Assembly (NCBI GenBank): GCA_020152595.1
Contig: JAIGNY010004470.1
Coordinates: 72,001 to 136,000 of the forward strand
Reading direction: 5' to 3'
Source: Chiridota heheva
Lineage: Eukaryota > Echinodermata > Holothuroidea > Apodida > Chiridotidae
Length of the DNA: 64,000 nucleotides
Under the pieces are notes generated by a model. That model did no database searches. It was not told where the DNA came from and worked only from the letters and a program-made list of their open reading frames with translations. The translations under genes were made by a program, and so were the position numbers. How positions within the stretch are numbered: the stretch's first letter is position 1; each line of letters opens with the position of its first letter. Of this stretch, positions 53,401-55,917 are shown piece after piece.

Positions 53401-55442
53401 CCGTAAAACATTTCAAAACTACGCCACCACCACCAAGAAGTTCTGAAATATCAGTCCTCTCGAAAAGATGGCCGCCATCTTTGCGAAGCATGCAAATGTC
53501 AGCTCTGTTAAAACCTTGTTCTGTTTGTTTATTATGCAATATTTTTTCTTTCTTGCAAAATTTATTTGACTCATCAGGTAATATTTACATGTAAATGTAC
53601 TGATTGTCACGATTCAAGTGTTTTTTGGTCGATAAAACAGGCCTTGATTGCGTGGGATTTAAAGCCTTATAGACTAACGTTAGGCCTATTGTTAGTTTCA
53701 CTGTTTACTGCTGCACATTTGCGGTGCATTTTACAAGTTAAATTACTCAGATTTCGGCGAAATCAAAGTGCATAATATCCCCATTCATTGGTAATTACTG
53801 CGCATTTGTGATTCTCACATTTAAAAAGGATTATGCTAATCGGGTTTACAGTTTGTAAAAAGTCAATTGATTGGAATTTTGTCAGCCGAATGTGTGTGTG
53901 ATTTGAATCACGAATATTGATTTTCGAAAGCAAGAAACGATTACTCGCAATGAAGTATTTAGTAAACGTTTACAAGATTTGCGAGCGTGTAGCGTGTACA
54001 CGCTAAACGGTCACAGCTCTAATTCATATGCAAAAACGCAAACAGATTGCATGAATGAACTATTCAGTTCACGTAGGCATGTTGACTAATCGTCAAGCAA
54101 CAGAGACTTGACTGATAAATAAAACTTTATATTTCCATAAGACATTAAAAAAAAGGAAATGTTGTTGCAAACACTTCAATTTAATTATGTTAAACAAAAT
54201 ATTACTTGGGAAACAGTAAGAATTTCATACTAACCACGCAAGCTTTGAACTGTAGGTCCGTATAAGGGCCCGTGTATGGTTAGAAAATGATTTTTTTTTT
54301 TAATGAAAAAGCTCGCTTTCCAAAAAGTTCCCTAAAAAACACTTGTAATCTCAATTGCTCTGGTAGAGTAAGTTTGTTTGTTTGATGAAAGTTTAACGGC
54401 ACCACAACAGCAAGTGTCAAATTGTGCATGAGAGGTTAGATCATTCCAGAGGTAGGAAGGAGAGTAAACCGGGGGAAATTGAGAGAAACACGAGAACTAA
54501 AATCCAGAAAGCTGGGATCGAGAGAGGAGGTAGAGTAAGAGTTAATAATACTACAACCTACATGTAAGAATGGCATTTTTTTGGATCTAAACATAATTTT
54601 TAAATAGGCCTATGTGTTGTACCATAACTTATATCCTAAACCATGGTATATGGAATAACAGTATCTCACATATTTTCACAAATATATAAAAAGATACTAC
54701 AAAAACATGTTGACACAAAGCATATACTTTCTTTTCAGCATCTTTCGCCAATTTCTTTTTTAGTGATTTGGTTATTTTTGGTACTTCCAGGTTTTTCATG
54801 AAATATGCATCAGACCAGTTTTAGTTACAAAACAACCAGGAGGAGACCATGCAAACTAAGCATATATGCCAAATTTCAAGAAAATCTGAGATATTTTCCC
54901 CTTTTTTGGCATTGAATTGACATGAAATGACCCACATACATTATTCTATCACGGAATATTGTAATGTACAAGTTGGTGTAGGCCTAGGGCTTAGACCTAA
55001 GCTCCTGCAAATTGCATGATGCGAAAATTAGAAAGTGTGCTCCTAAAATACAATAGGCCTAGGCCTAATCAATATTAATTCTCTGCGGGCACATGTGCAT
55101 GCTATGAATGATTATATTCAACATGGGAAAAACTGTAATTTTACATAACTTTAAAAAAATGTCAAAATTAAGGTAGGCCTAAACAACTCAGTCGTGTAAA
55201 CAACTCATGCTCATTGCTTTATGAGACCATTTGTGGTTCGAAAAAACCCGACAAAGTCGACAGTACAAGTTACAACGACCATTTTCATGAGTCCGAAGTT
55301 CCGAAAAGTTATTAAATTGACAGTTTTCGATAAGTAAAAATTCAAATATATACTCACTCCTAATTATTCTTTTACAGTTCCCATCAAAATCCATTGCCCA
55401 TTGATTCAGGGTACAAGCCGCTAAGGTCACCTTTCTCCCCAT
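2336..55442 (-). CDS. NADSYN1: Glutamine-dependent NAD+ synthetase gene, 16 exons, 3' end outside window
   Basis: The enzyme makes NAD+ from nicotinic acid adenine dinucleotide, ATP and glutamine-derived ammonia, in the cytosol. The joined exons match the animal NADSYN1 family almost end to end. The N-terminal nitrilase-type glutaminase domain is residues 1 to about 280, with E45 (GPELEI), K114 (LIKPK) and C175 (GAEVCEG) at the family's catalytic numbers. The C-terminal synthetase has P-loop LSGGIDSS (355-361), ENLAKQNIQ at the end of exon 13, [10 protein letters not shown] in exon 14 and [14 protein letters not shown] in exon 15. Exons on the minus strand: 55442-55358, 46577-46517, 41743-41627, 38825-38772, 31724-31583, 26581-26493, 25274-25157, 24120-23989, 21837-21763, 20865-20698, 16710-16608, 15987-15819, 14378-14243, 6124-6018, 3277-3145, 2405-2336. 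Every intron is GT-AG. The family is about 700 residues, so the last 110-130 or so are missing at the left edge. The exon 15/16 junction is one base out of frame. Confidence 0.95.
2740..3115. repeat. Degenerate ~120-bp direct repeats in intron 15
   Basis: Three diverged copies of a block with AAATTTTACATATCAAG, GCAAAATTTGTTTTCAA and TTTTATCATGCTT. There is no coding content, and the origin is unknown. Confidence 0.6.
3145..3277 (-). CDS. NADSYN1: NADSYN1 exon 15, donor one base out of frame with exon 16
   Basis: Encodes residues 519-563, including [18 protein letters not shown], near-identical to human. Translation ends TGSGG just before the only nearby good donor, GTATGT, after four G's. 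That leaves the exon in phase 0, while exon 16 needs two leading bases. One G fewer in the run would restore frame. Confidence 0.88.
3385..3530 (+). pseudogene. Short LINE reverse-transcriptase remnant
   Basis: Translation around 3405-3475 reads like LSTLYASET then [14 protein letters not shown]. This resembles the LLYASETW..L...R..F.MW stretch near the C-terminus of many non-LTR reverse transcriptases. It is only about 45 codons and interrupted, so the call is weak. Confidence 0.3.
3965..4045 (-). repeat. tRNA-like sequence (SINE head or tRNA pseudogene)
   Basis: On the minus strand a TACGTGGTGCAGAGGAATG A-box-like stretch is followed about 40 bases on by GGTTCGAGTCACC, a close B-box match. 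The arms do not fold as a clean cloverleaf, so a SINE fragment is likelier than a working tRNA. Confidence 0.45.
4598..5073. repeat. 12-bp G-rich minisatellite with longer nested unit
   Basis: The basic unit is TAGAAGGTGGGG. A longer block (GATACGAGGAAAAGGAC then CAAAGGCAGTTGTTAGAAGG) recurs about four times, the first at 4598 with GAGCAAAGG. The array seems to have been copied several times as a compound unit. The plus strand carries G4 runs every 12 bases. A minus-strand (LLPH)n ORF is a by-product. Confidence 0.92.
5440..5715 (-). mobile_element. tRNA-derived SINE with conserved central domain
   Basis: On the minus strand a tRNA-like head (TGGTTCAGTGGTCAAGGAG, degenerate B box AGGTTTTGATGCCC) leads to a body. 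The body holds GTGTCCTTGAGCAAGACACT, a palindromic core found in SINEs of many marine animals, then a GTCTCGTCCAGGGCGAGTCA segment. Diverged relatives lie at 17280-17405 and 19199-19345. Confidence 0.65.
6018..6124 (-). CDS. NADSYN1: NADSYN1 exon 14
   Basis: Encodes residues 484-518 ([13 protein letters not shown] then [11 protein letters not shown]), part of the NAAD-binding core. It ends two bases into the Cys codon, with donor GTGAGT. Confidence 0.94.
6231..10265 (-). mobile_element. I-like LINE copy 1, decayed, internally deleted
   Basis: This non-LTR retrotransposon lies in intron 13. Reading leftward: ORF1 start (about 10195), the tail of the AP-endonuclease (SDHYPL, about 9650), reverse transcriptase (9530-7600, frameshifted), RNase H (IPSHVG-type motif near 6930), a C-terminal CCHC-like motif (LCNNCHC...HYILFACP, about 6600), and an (AAAC)n-type tail at 6231-6250. 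Compared with the 33.3-38.4 kb copy it lacks about 1.5 kb at 9705-9720, joining ORF1 directly to endonuclease. Many frameshifts make it inactive. The plus-strand ORFs here are shadows. Confidence 0.85.
7875..8075 (-). mobile_element. Nested 5'-truncated 3' end of the same LINE family
   Basis: This 201-bp piece repeats the family's terminal sequence (compare 6231-6420 and 33284-33480), including the (AAAC)n tail at the left. It is inserted in the reverse-transcriptase region of copy 1. GAGCTTAGGGTCT (7862-7874) and GAGCTTGGGGTCT (8076-8088) form a 13-bp target duplication with one mismatch. Copy 2 carries the uninterrupted site near 34921. Confidence 0.88.
10266..10995. other. Intron 13 spacer, nothing recognised
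   Basis: AT-rich sequence between the LINE and the foldback MITE. No exon, repeat or coding similarity was seen. Confidence 0.5.
10996..11575. mobile_element. Foldback MITE-like inverted repeat, ~580 bp
   Basis: The left arm (from CAAGGAATATTCCCACG through TTTAGTACAAAAATCATGTT) pairs imperfectly with the right arm. Read in reverse complement, the right arm is AAAGGAATATTTCCATGG through TTTGGTACAAAAATCAGGTT. Arms are about 200 bp and both carry ATGACATCA-type segments. No coding sequence, and the target duplication is unclear. Confidence 0.6.
11829..14118. repeat. 30-bp satellite, ~76 copies, with higher-order repeats
   Basis: The unit contains ATAAACGGCAGGTAAAACAT then TACATCTGAC. Variants occur mainly at three sites (CGGCA/CAGCA/CTGCA, AAAC/AATC, TGAC/TCAC). 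The variant order shows an exact 330-bp (11-unit) tandem duplication, 12511-12840 and 12841-13170, and a 120-bp (4-unit) duplication, 11941-12060 and 12061-12180, differing at one base (final TGAC/TCAC aside). No stop occurs on the minus strand for 632 codons, giving a decapeptide repeat, because the unit length is divisible by three. Confidence 0.96.
14243..14378 (-). CDS. NADSYN1: NADSYN1 exon 13
   Basis: Encodes residues 438-483, ending [14 protein letters not shown], the ENLAxQNxQAR motif of NAD synthetases. The donor is GTAAGC. The 30-bp satellite of intron 13 starts about 125 bp to the left. Confidence 0.94.
14549..14960. repeat. ~280-bp direct duplication in intron 12
   Basis: Blocks with GGCCCAACTTTA, CAAAGTCCTTTGAACC and ATATGCATATAAACACGATG occur at about 14585-14700 and 14833-14945, with related flanks (ACATTTACATATATTTTAACG and CATTTACAGATATTTTAACG). 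No coding content. Confidence 0.7.
15070..15818. other. Intron 12 right part, nothing recognised
   Basis: AT-rich, with no repeat or coding signal that I can support. Confidence 0.5.
15819..15987 (-). CDS. NADSYN1: NADSYN1 exon 12
   Basis: Encodes residues 382-437, with [20 protein letters not shown] matching the human [20 protein letters not shown] block. The donor is GTAAGA. Confidence 0.94.
16608..16710 (-). CDS. NADSYN1: NADSYN1 exon 11 (ATP-binding P-loop)
   Basis: Encodes residues 348-381. ALSGGIDSS is the N-type ATP pyrophosphatase P-loop of NAD synthetases. The exon ends one base into codon 382, with donor GTAAGT. Confidence 0.94.
17280..17405 (+). mobile_element. Degenerate SINE fragment
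   Basis: AAGACACTTAACTCTACTTGC and a following TTTACTCACAG align with the reverse complement of the SINE core at 5590-5640. It is truncated and diverged. Confidence 0.4.
17500..19065. repeat. A-rich degenerate array, ~30-45 bp motif
   Basis: A long stretch of loosely repeated motifs such as GGAAAATGGCCCAAAAATGA and GGAAATTTCCTAATAATTG. GTCGATGAATTCTAAG recurs at intervals and suggests larger units of several hundred bases. Minus-strand Phe-rich ORFs here are not genes. The reverse-complement type of array occurs at 55918-57245. Confidence 0.8.
19199..19345 (+). mobile_element. SINE fragment, same family as 5440-5715
   Basis: ACTCAGCTGTAAAATAAGTACCACCACTGCTG and CTGCGATGG align with the reverse complement of the 5440-5715 SINE (ACTCAGCTGTAAAATGATTA...). 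The tRNA head is not clear. Confidence 0.5.
19400..20700. repeat. Unclassified dispersed repeat, copy A, split by a SINE
   Basis: Two blocks, about 19430-19670 and 20160-20690, match 45250-45460 and 45490-45990 in the same order (GATGGCATGATGAAG, CAGTCACTGAAAATCATC, CATTTTCCATGAAGTTTCA, GGAAACAATATCG, AAGAAAATGCCTGAGG). Copy A has about 490 extra bases between the blocks, including a SINE. I see no coding sequence or terminal repeats. Confidence 0.75.
19702..19890 (-). mobile_element. tRNA-derived SINE with (TATGC)n tail
   Basis: On the minus strand it begins CCTCCGTGGTGTAATGGTTA (A box). About 40 bases on comes GGTTCGATTCC (a perfect B box), then a body ending CGGGACATTAAACC and a tail of repeated TATGC. 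The tRNA-like part is about 75 bp. It lies inside the dispersed repeat at 19400-20700. Confidence 0.75.
20698..20865 (-). CDS. NADSYN1: NADSYN1 exon 10 (interdomain linker)
   Basis: Encodes residues 292-347. [20 protein letters not shown] is the conserved entry to the synthetase domain. The preceding linker is about two residues shorter than in human. It is 56 codons, phase 0, with donor GTGAGA. Confidence 0.93.
21763..21837 (-). CDS. NADSYN1: NADSYN1 exon 9
   Basis: Encodes residues 267-291, with [17 protein letters not shown] at the end of the glutaminase domain. It is 25 codons, phase 0 at both ends. Confidence 0.92.
21945..22320. repeat. 33-bp minisatellite, ~11 copies
   Basis: The unit is GTACACCACTTCATTTTGAT followed by TAGCATGCTTTAT. 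Central copies are shortened or fused. Both strands stay open because the unit is 33 bp, giving repetitive ORFs that are not genes. Confidence 0.93.
22404..22600. repeat. 38-bp tandem repeat, ~5 copies
   Basis: Near-identical units of ACTATACTATAGTAGTTATG followed by AAGGTGAAGATTCAGATT, the last truncated. The low divergence suggests recent expansion. Confidence 0.95.
22733..23447. repeat. G-rich ~18-bp minisatellite
   Basis: About 40 variable units around GGGAAGGTGAGGAGGGTAGG. The plus strand is almost pure purine with many GGG runs. The 266-codon Pro/Ser-rich ORF on the minus strand is a by-product of the repeat. Confidence 0.93.
23745..23832 (-). repeat. tRNA-Gly-like sequence
   Basis: On the minus strand TTGTCTAGTGGTTATAGCAT (A-box region), AGCTTGCCAAGCT (a short stem with GCC in the loop) and GGGGTTCAACTCTGGGA (B-box region) follow in tRNA order. 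Mismatches in the stems suggest a pseudogene or SINE head. Confidence 0.5.
23989..24120 (-). CDS. NADSYN1: NADSYN1 exon 8
   Basis: Encodes residues 223-266 ([20 protein letters not shown] and onward), the family's [21 protein letters not shown] region. It is exactly 44 codons, phase 0 at both ends, with donor GTATGT. Confidence 0.93.
24386..24968. repeat. 29-bp minisatellite, 20 copies
   Basis: The unit is GCATGCTCTTACACAGTATG followed by TGTCACAAA, with about 95% identity. It has no stop on the plus strand and 29 is not divisible by three, so all three plus frames stay open for about 190 codons. These ORFs are not genes. Confidence 0.96.
25157..25274 (-). CDS. NADSYN1: NADSYN1 exon 7
   Basis: Encodes residues 183-222, beginning [20 protein letters not shown] and followed by YHQLRK. 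It matches the human [17 protein letters not shown] segment. The donor is GTAAGG. Confidence 0.93.
25861..26325. repeat. 77-bp G-rich tandem repeat, ~6 copies
   Basis: Units contain AGACTATGGGGGGATGAGGT, TAGGGTGTTGAGTGGTGGGG and CAGTAGTAGGAGAGTGTGAG. They sit about 170 bp left of exon 6, in intron 6. Confidence 0.94.
26493..26581 (-). CDS. NADSYN1: NADSYN1 exon 6 (catalytic cysteine)
   Basis: Encodes residues 154-182 with [13 protein letters not shown]175 is the nucleophile that attacks glutamine. The exon is phase 0 at its start, with donor GTAAGG two bases into codon 183. Confidence 0.94.
26679..27025. repeat. Degenerate ~18-bp tandem repeat
   Basis: About 18 diverged units around TTGTTGGTAAATTCTGAG in intron 5, about 100 bp upstream of exon 6 in gene sense. 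Confidence 0.85.
27518..27620. repeat. 19-bp tandem repeat, ~5 copies
   Basis: Units ACCACATACACTGACTATT. The array abuts the truncated 5' end of the LINE that starts at about 27615. Confidence 0.93.
28164..28318 (+). repeat. 46-bp direct duplication inside the LINE
   Basis: CAAATATTTATAAAACTGTG and the following 26 bases occur identically at 28164-28209 and 28273-28318. The second copy interrupts the expected protein order, so it is the likely insertion. Confidence 0.9.
28813..29676. repeat. 34-bp minisatellite grown from RT coding sequence, ~25 copies
   Basis: Units TTTGACTCTGTCAGCAGAAC followed by TGACCTCTTCATGG. In frame one unit reads FDSVSRTGL, the AFDS(V)SR.GL segment of RT motif A. 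Coding homology resumes right after the array (ERIGCPPTV). The array therefore arose by tandem duplication within the LINE's catalytic region. Confidence 0.93.
31082..31497. repeat. 18-bp minisatellite, ~23 copies
   Basis: Unit CCCTGGAGTATCTGCCTG, with few variants (TGACTG, CTGAAG). It lies 85 bp left of exon 5, in intron 5. Repetitive ORFs on both strands are by-products. Confidence 0.95.
31583..31724 (-). CDS. NADSYN1: NADSYN1 exon 5
   Basis: Encodes residues 106-153. RKILLIKPK supplies K114, the catalytic lysine of the glutaminase, and [11 protein letters not shown] is a family signature. The donor is GTGAGT in phase 0. Confidence 0.95.
31725..32430. other. Intron 4 left end, nothing recognised
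   Basis: AT-rich sequence next to exon 5. It has two similar GATGGTGGCA/AATGGTGGCA stretches but no element that I can support. Confidence 0.4.
32435..33265. repeat. Diverged relative of the 1-kb hAT-like element
   Basis: It starts TAGGGATGTGTCATTTTCG and has CATGTACACGATCACACGCC, CAATTTATTCGACTCATTAGG and TTTTACAGCTTGTAAAACAG. These parallel the order in 43716-44719 and 53001-54021. The far end is not seen and may be cut by the LINE at 33284. Confidence 0.4.
33284..38425 (-). mobile_element. I-like LINE copy 2, nearly full length, decayed
   Basis: Reading leftward: 5' end near 38425, ORF1 start [10 protein letters not shown] (38356), zinc knuckles [14 protein letters not shown] and following (about 37790-37700), AP-endonuclease ([11 protein letters not shown] at about 36915, SDHYPL at about 36295), RT (36100-34650, with LYVDDFTIF at about 35170), RNase H (YTDGSKEGN at about 34290, [12 protein letters not shown] at about 33990), a C-terminal Cys/His motif (about 33670) and an (AAAC)n tail at about 33284-33296. 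RNase H plus CCHC ORF1 points to the I superfamily. Coding runs are broken into about ten frames, and ORF1 stops before the knuckles. Confidence 0.88.
37140..37245. repeat. TTGTTTGTTGATTGG-type microsatellite in the LINE
   Basis: GTTGATTGGTTGTTTGTTGA-type 12-16 bp repeats in the ORF1/ORF2 region of the LINE. Read on the minus strand they give Asn/Lys/Pro/Gln-rich (NKQPINKQP) peptides. Confidence 0.75.
38590..38662 (-). repeat. tRNA-like sequence
   Basis: On the minus strand TATGTAGCTCAGTTTACAAA (A-box region) is followed by CCAGGTTCAAGTTGCAGG (B-box region), about 70 bp in all. The stems are imperfect. It is probably a SINE head and lies just outside the LINE 5' end. Confidence 0.45.
38772..38825 (-). 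CDS. NADSYN1: NADSYN1 exon 4
   Basis: A 54-bp exon for residues 88-105 ([18 protein letters not shown]). It ends two bases into the Arg codon with donor GTAAGT. It lies about 0.35 kb right of the I-like LINE that fills much of intron 4. Confidence 0.94.
39294..39857. mobile_element. TTAA-flanked MITE with ~200-bp terminal inverted repeats
   Basis: Ends are TTTAAAGGATTAGTTCA and its complement TGAACTAATCCTTTAAA. Inner arms also pair (GAAGAAAGCATTCAAAA, CTTATTCCGTTA, CTGAAATCAGACTAGTTGT). TTAA at both ends fits the target site of Kolobok- or piggyBac-type transposons. No coding sequence. Confidence 0.75.
39858..41626. other. Intron 3 remainder, nothing recognised
   Basis: About 1.8 kb AT-rich. 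Short scattered ORFs have no recognisable similarity, and no clear repeat boundaries are visible. Confidence 0.5.
41627..41743 (-). CDS. NADSYN1: NADSYN1 exon 3
   Basis: Encodes residues 49-87, starting [14 protein letters not shown], a conserved glutaminase segment, and ending CDVG before the split Met codon. The acceptor is TTTAG and the donor GTAAGA. Confidence 0.94.
41887..42340. mobile_element. hAT-type non-autonomous element with perfect 8-bp target duplication
   Basis: GTATAGAG flanks both sides (41879-41886 and 42341-42348) and fits the hAT pattern nTnnnnAn. Ends are CAGTGATTCTTAATAGG and, in reverse complement, CAAGGGTTCTTAATTAA, sharing GGTTCTTAAT-like termini. The inside has GGCCCGCGGGCC and TTGGCCCGC segments. 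A 68-codon minus ORF has no recognised domain. Confidence 0.8.
42349..43657. repeat. Diverged direct repeats in intron 2
   Basis: Related blocks near 42720-42835, 43310-43410 and 43527-43650 share CATGATATCA/CATGAAATCA, ATCTGTGTACCAAATAT, CCAGTTTACCATT and GTGTTTAC. The origin is unknown. Confidence 0.5.
43659..43704. repeat. CA-rich microsatellite
   Basis: A short run of CACACA and CATACA units next to the hAT-like element. Confidence 0.8.
43716..44719. mobile_element. 1.0-kb hAT-like element, copy A
   Basis: Termini are TAGAGCTGTTAACGCTTAGG and CGCTAAACAGTCACAGCTCTA, matching copy B at 53001-54021 along its length. Subterminal parts hold TACACG palindromes. Flanks TGACGCAT and GACCGCAT agree at the last five bases of an expected 8-bp duplication. 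There is no transposase ORF, so it is non-autonomous. Confidence 0.75.
45250..45995. repeat. Unclassified dispersed repeat, copy B
   Basis: Matches 19430-19670 plus 20160-20690 but lacks the SINE-bearing insert, so it approximates the uninterrupted form. No termini were identified. Confidence 0.75.
46150..46507. repeat. 23-bp minisatellite, ~15 copies
   Basis: Unit AGCTCACTTTAATACAGTAC followed by AGT. It ends about 10 bp from the exon 2 donor, so it may affect recognition of that site. Confidence 0.95.
46517..46577 (-). CDS. NADSYN1: NADSYN1 exon 2
   Basis: Encodes residues 29-48, including [11 protein letters not shown]45 is the general-base glutamate of the nitrilase-type triad. The acceptor is TTGCAG and the donor GTGAGT, and the exon ends two bases into codon 49. 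It sits just right of a 23-bp minisatellite, which ends about 10 bases from the donor. Confidence 0.93.
46944..47934. repeat. 28-bp satellite, ~35 copies
   Basis: Unit CTCAGAAACTCAATATACAG followed by TAATCTAC. Variants (CCATGTACAG, CTCGAAACTCC, TTAGACACTC) recur in blocks, suggesting higher-order copying. Both 28- and 23-bp units in intron 1 share ATACAGTA. Confidence 0.95.
48307..48382 (+). repeat. tRNA-like stretch in left arm
   Basis: AGTAGCCCAGTCATTTAAGG (A-box region), CTTCGTCTTTTGAGC, then GAGGTTATGAGTTTAAATCT (degenerate B box). The right-arm copy (minus strand, 52757-52832) is closer to a tRNA, with GTAGCTCAGTCGG. Confidence 0.45.
48541..48663 (-). pseudogene. THAP-type zinc finger ORF, 40 codons
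   Basis: Starts [12 protein letters not shown] and ends FWTCFVHLI before a stop. It parallels the THAP start M..CxxxxC..N and the later WxxFV segment. The middle (normally with His and F.FP) is degenerate. In the right arm a 2-bp deletion breaks the same frame just after the ATG. It is probably the first part of a transposase now dead; a spliced or truncated exon is the alternative. Confidence 0.5.
48975..49520 (+). pseudogene. 3' end of a non-LTR retrotransposon
   Basis: Translation gives [33 protein letters not shown] and IQRKAARFC, the LVRP.L.YA..VWDPH....L..(I/V)QR.AARF block of RT C-termini. Stops follow, then a GATTCAGATTCTGATT tail. It lies in the spacer of the inverted repeat, touching the left arm. 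Confidence 0.8.
49521..51230. other. Inverted-repeat spacer, nothing recognised
   Basis: About 1.7 kb AT-rich without recognisable coding homology or clear repeat ends. Confidence 0.5.
51237..51827. mobile_element. Candidate MITE with ATATCGATAT-rich ends
   Basis: Ends CTTGGGCGGTAT (51237-51248) and, in reverse complement, CTTGAGCGATAT (51816-51827) form a 12-bp inverted repeat with two mismatches. Both subterminal parts are rich in AATATCGATAT and TATATCG. I see no target duplication. Confidence 0.5.
52154..54207 (+). mobile_element. Kolobok-like transposon 5' part, right arm, split by hAT-like insert
   Basis: Starts AGTGGTCCTGCCATGGGG after CTAA (the TTAA site mutated). TGACGTCA lies at about 52325. 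The degenerate THAP ORF (CVVGGCSK at about 52473-52497, FWTCFVHLT ending at about 52587) has lost frame with its ATG. A tRNA-like stretch is at 52757-52832 (minus strand). Homology to the left arm is interrupted only by 53001-54021 plus its duplication and resumes to 54207. Confidence 0.6.
53001..54021. mobile_element. 1.0-kb hAT-like element, copy B
   Basis: Termini TAGAGCTGTGAACGTTTAGG and CTAAACGGTCACAGCTCTA. The 8-bp flanks ATTCATTT (52993-53000) and ATTCATAT (54022-54029) are a near-perfect hAT-type duplication. The left arm of the inverted repeat keeps the unoccupied site (near 48142), which confirms the boundaries. Internally it matches copy A (43716-44719). There is no transposase. 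Confidence 0.85.
54373..54528 (-). mobile_element. Short I-like LINE 3' end, clean insertion
   Basis: A 156-bp copy of the terminal sequence of the I-like family, with the (AAAC)n tail at left. It is flanked by exact 11-bp repeats GGTAGAGTAAG (54362-54372 and 54529-54539). Confidence 0.9.
55358..55442 (-). CDS. NADSYN1: NADSYN1 exon 1 (start exon)
   Basis: Encodes residues 1-28, beginning [20 protein letters not shown], the typical start of animal NADSYN1. The ATG has A at -3 and G at +4 (gcgaaaATGG). The donor is GTGAGT right after one base of codon 29. The next intron is 8.8 kb, the longest of the gene. Confidence 0.95.
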
Positions 55443-55640
55443 TTTCGCTACGTAACTTGGAGGCTCGAATGAAATTATTGTGTTGCAACGCGACGCGACG
55501 CTGCTTGAATTCCGAATGCGCTAGCCAGCCAGCCTCGCTCTAGAGGTAGCGTAAAGCCAGCTAGGCCTAAGTAGCGTAAAGCGTAGTAGCTATGTAGCGT
55601 TGGCGTCATTTGGCCTATTATATAGGCTGGCCGCGTGTAC
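55443..55640 (-). promoter_or_regulatory. Putative NADSYN1 core promoter
   Basis: This is the region upstream of the start codon. It is richer in CpG than its surroundings (GCGTCGCGTCGCGTTGC). A CTATATAATAGG TATA-like box lies about 180 bp upstream of the ATG on the minus strand, next to a TGACGCC CRE-like site. A GTAGCGTA motif recurs three times. Position and composition are seen; promoter activity is inferred. Confidence 0.35.
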
Positions 55641-55666
55641 TAAGATCACTTTGGTGGTACCTGCAT

Positions 55667-55737
55667 ATGGAACGCCAAGTGGGCAAAAACTAGTTGAAAA
55701 ATAAACAGGCGGTCGAATTTGCCCACTTGGCGTTCAA
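55667..55737. mobile_element. 71-bp hairpin MITE with 9-bp target duplication
   Basis: Perfect 18-bp inverted repeats (GAACGCCAAGTGGGCAAA, 55670-55687 and 55718-55735) enclose about 30 bp. The unit is flanked by exact direct repeats TACCTGCAT at 55658-55666 and 55738-55746. A 9-bp duplication suggests a Mutator-like source, but no transposase is present. It lies about 225 bp upstream of the NADSYN1 start codon. Confidence 0.7.
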
Positions 55738-55917
55738 TACCTGCATGCTACTATGATAATGTTGGCTGGCGAATGTTGGCTGGCCAAGTTAAGCGTTAGA
55801 TTTCCTCTAATATGTATTTTCGAGTGCTTAAATCATGATAAGGAAGGTGTGGATTCAGAGGGGGATGGGGGTGGGTGGCATGTTTTTTTTTTTTTAACAT
55901 GAGATAACTCTTAGTTA

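Noticed and set aside
50936-54925. Possible 4-kb element bounded by GGGTCATTCCATGTCAAAT and a complementary stretch near 54905-54926
   Set aside because: The two ends are diverged, no target duplication is visible, and the interval cuts across the better supported inverted-repeat arm.
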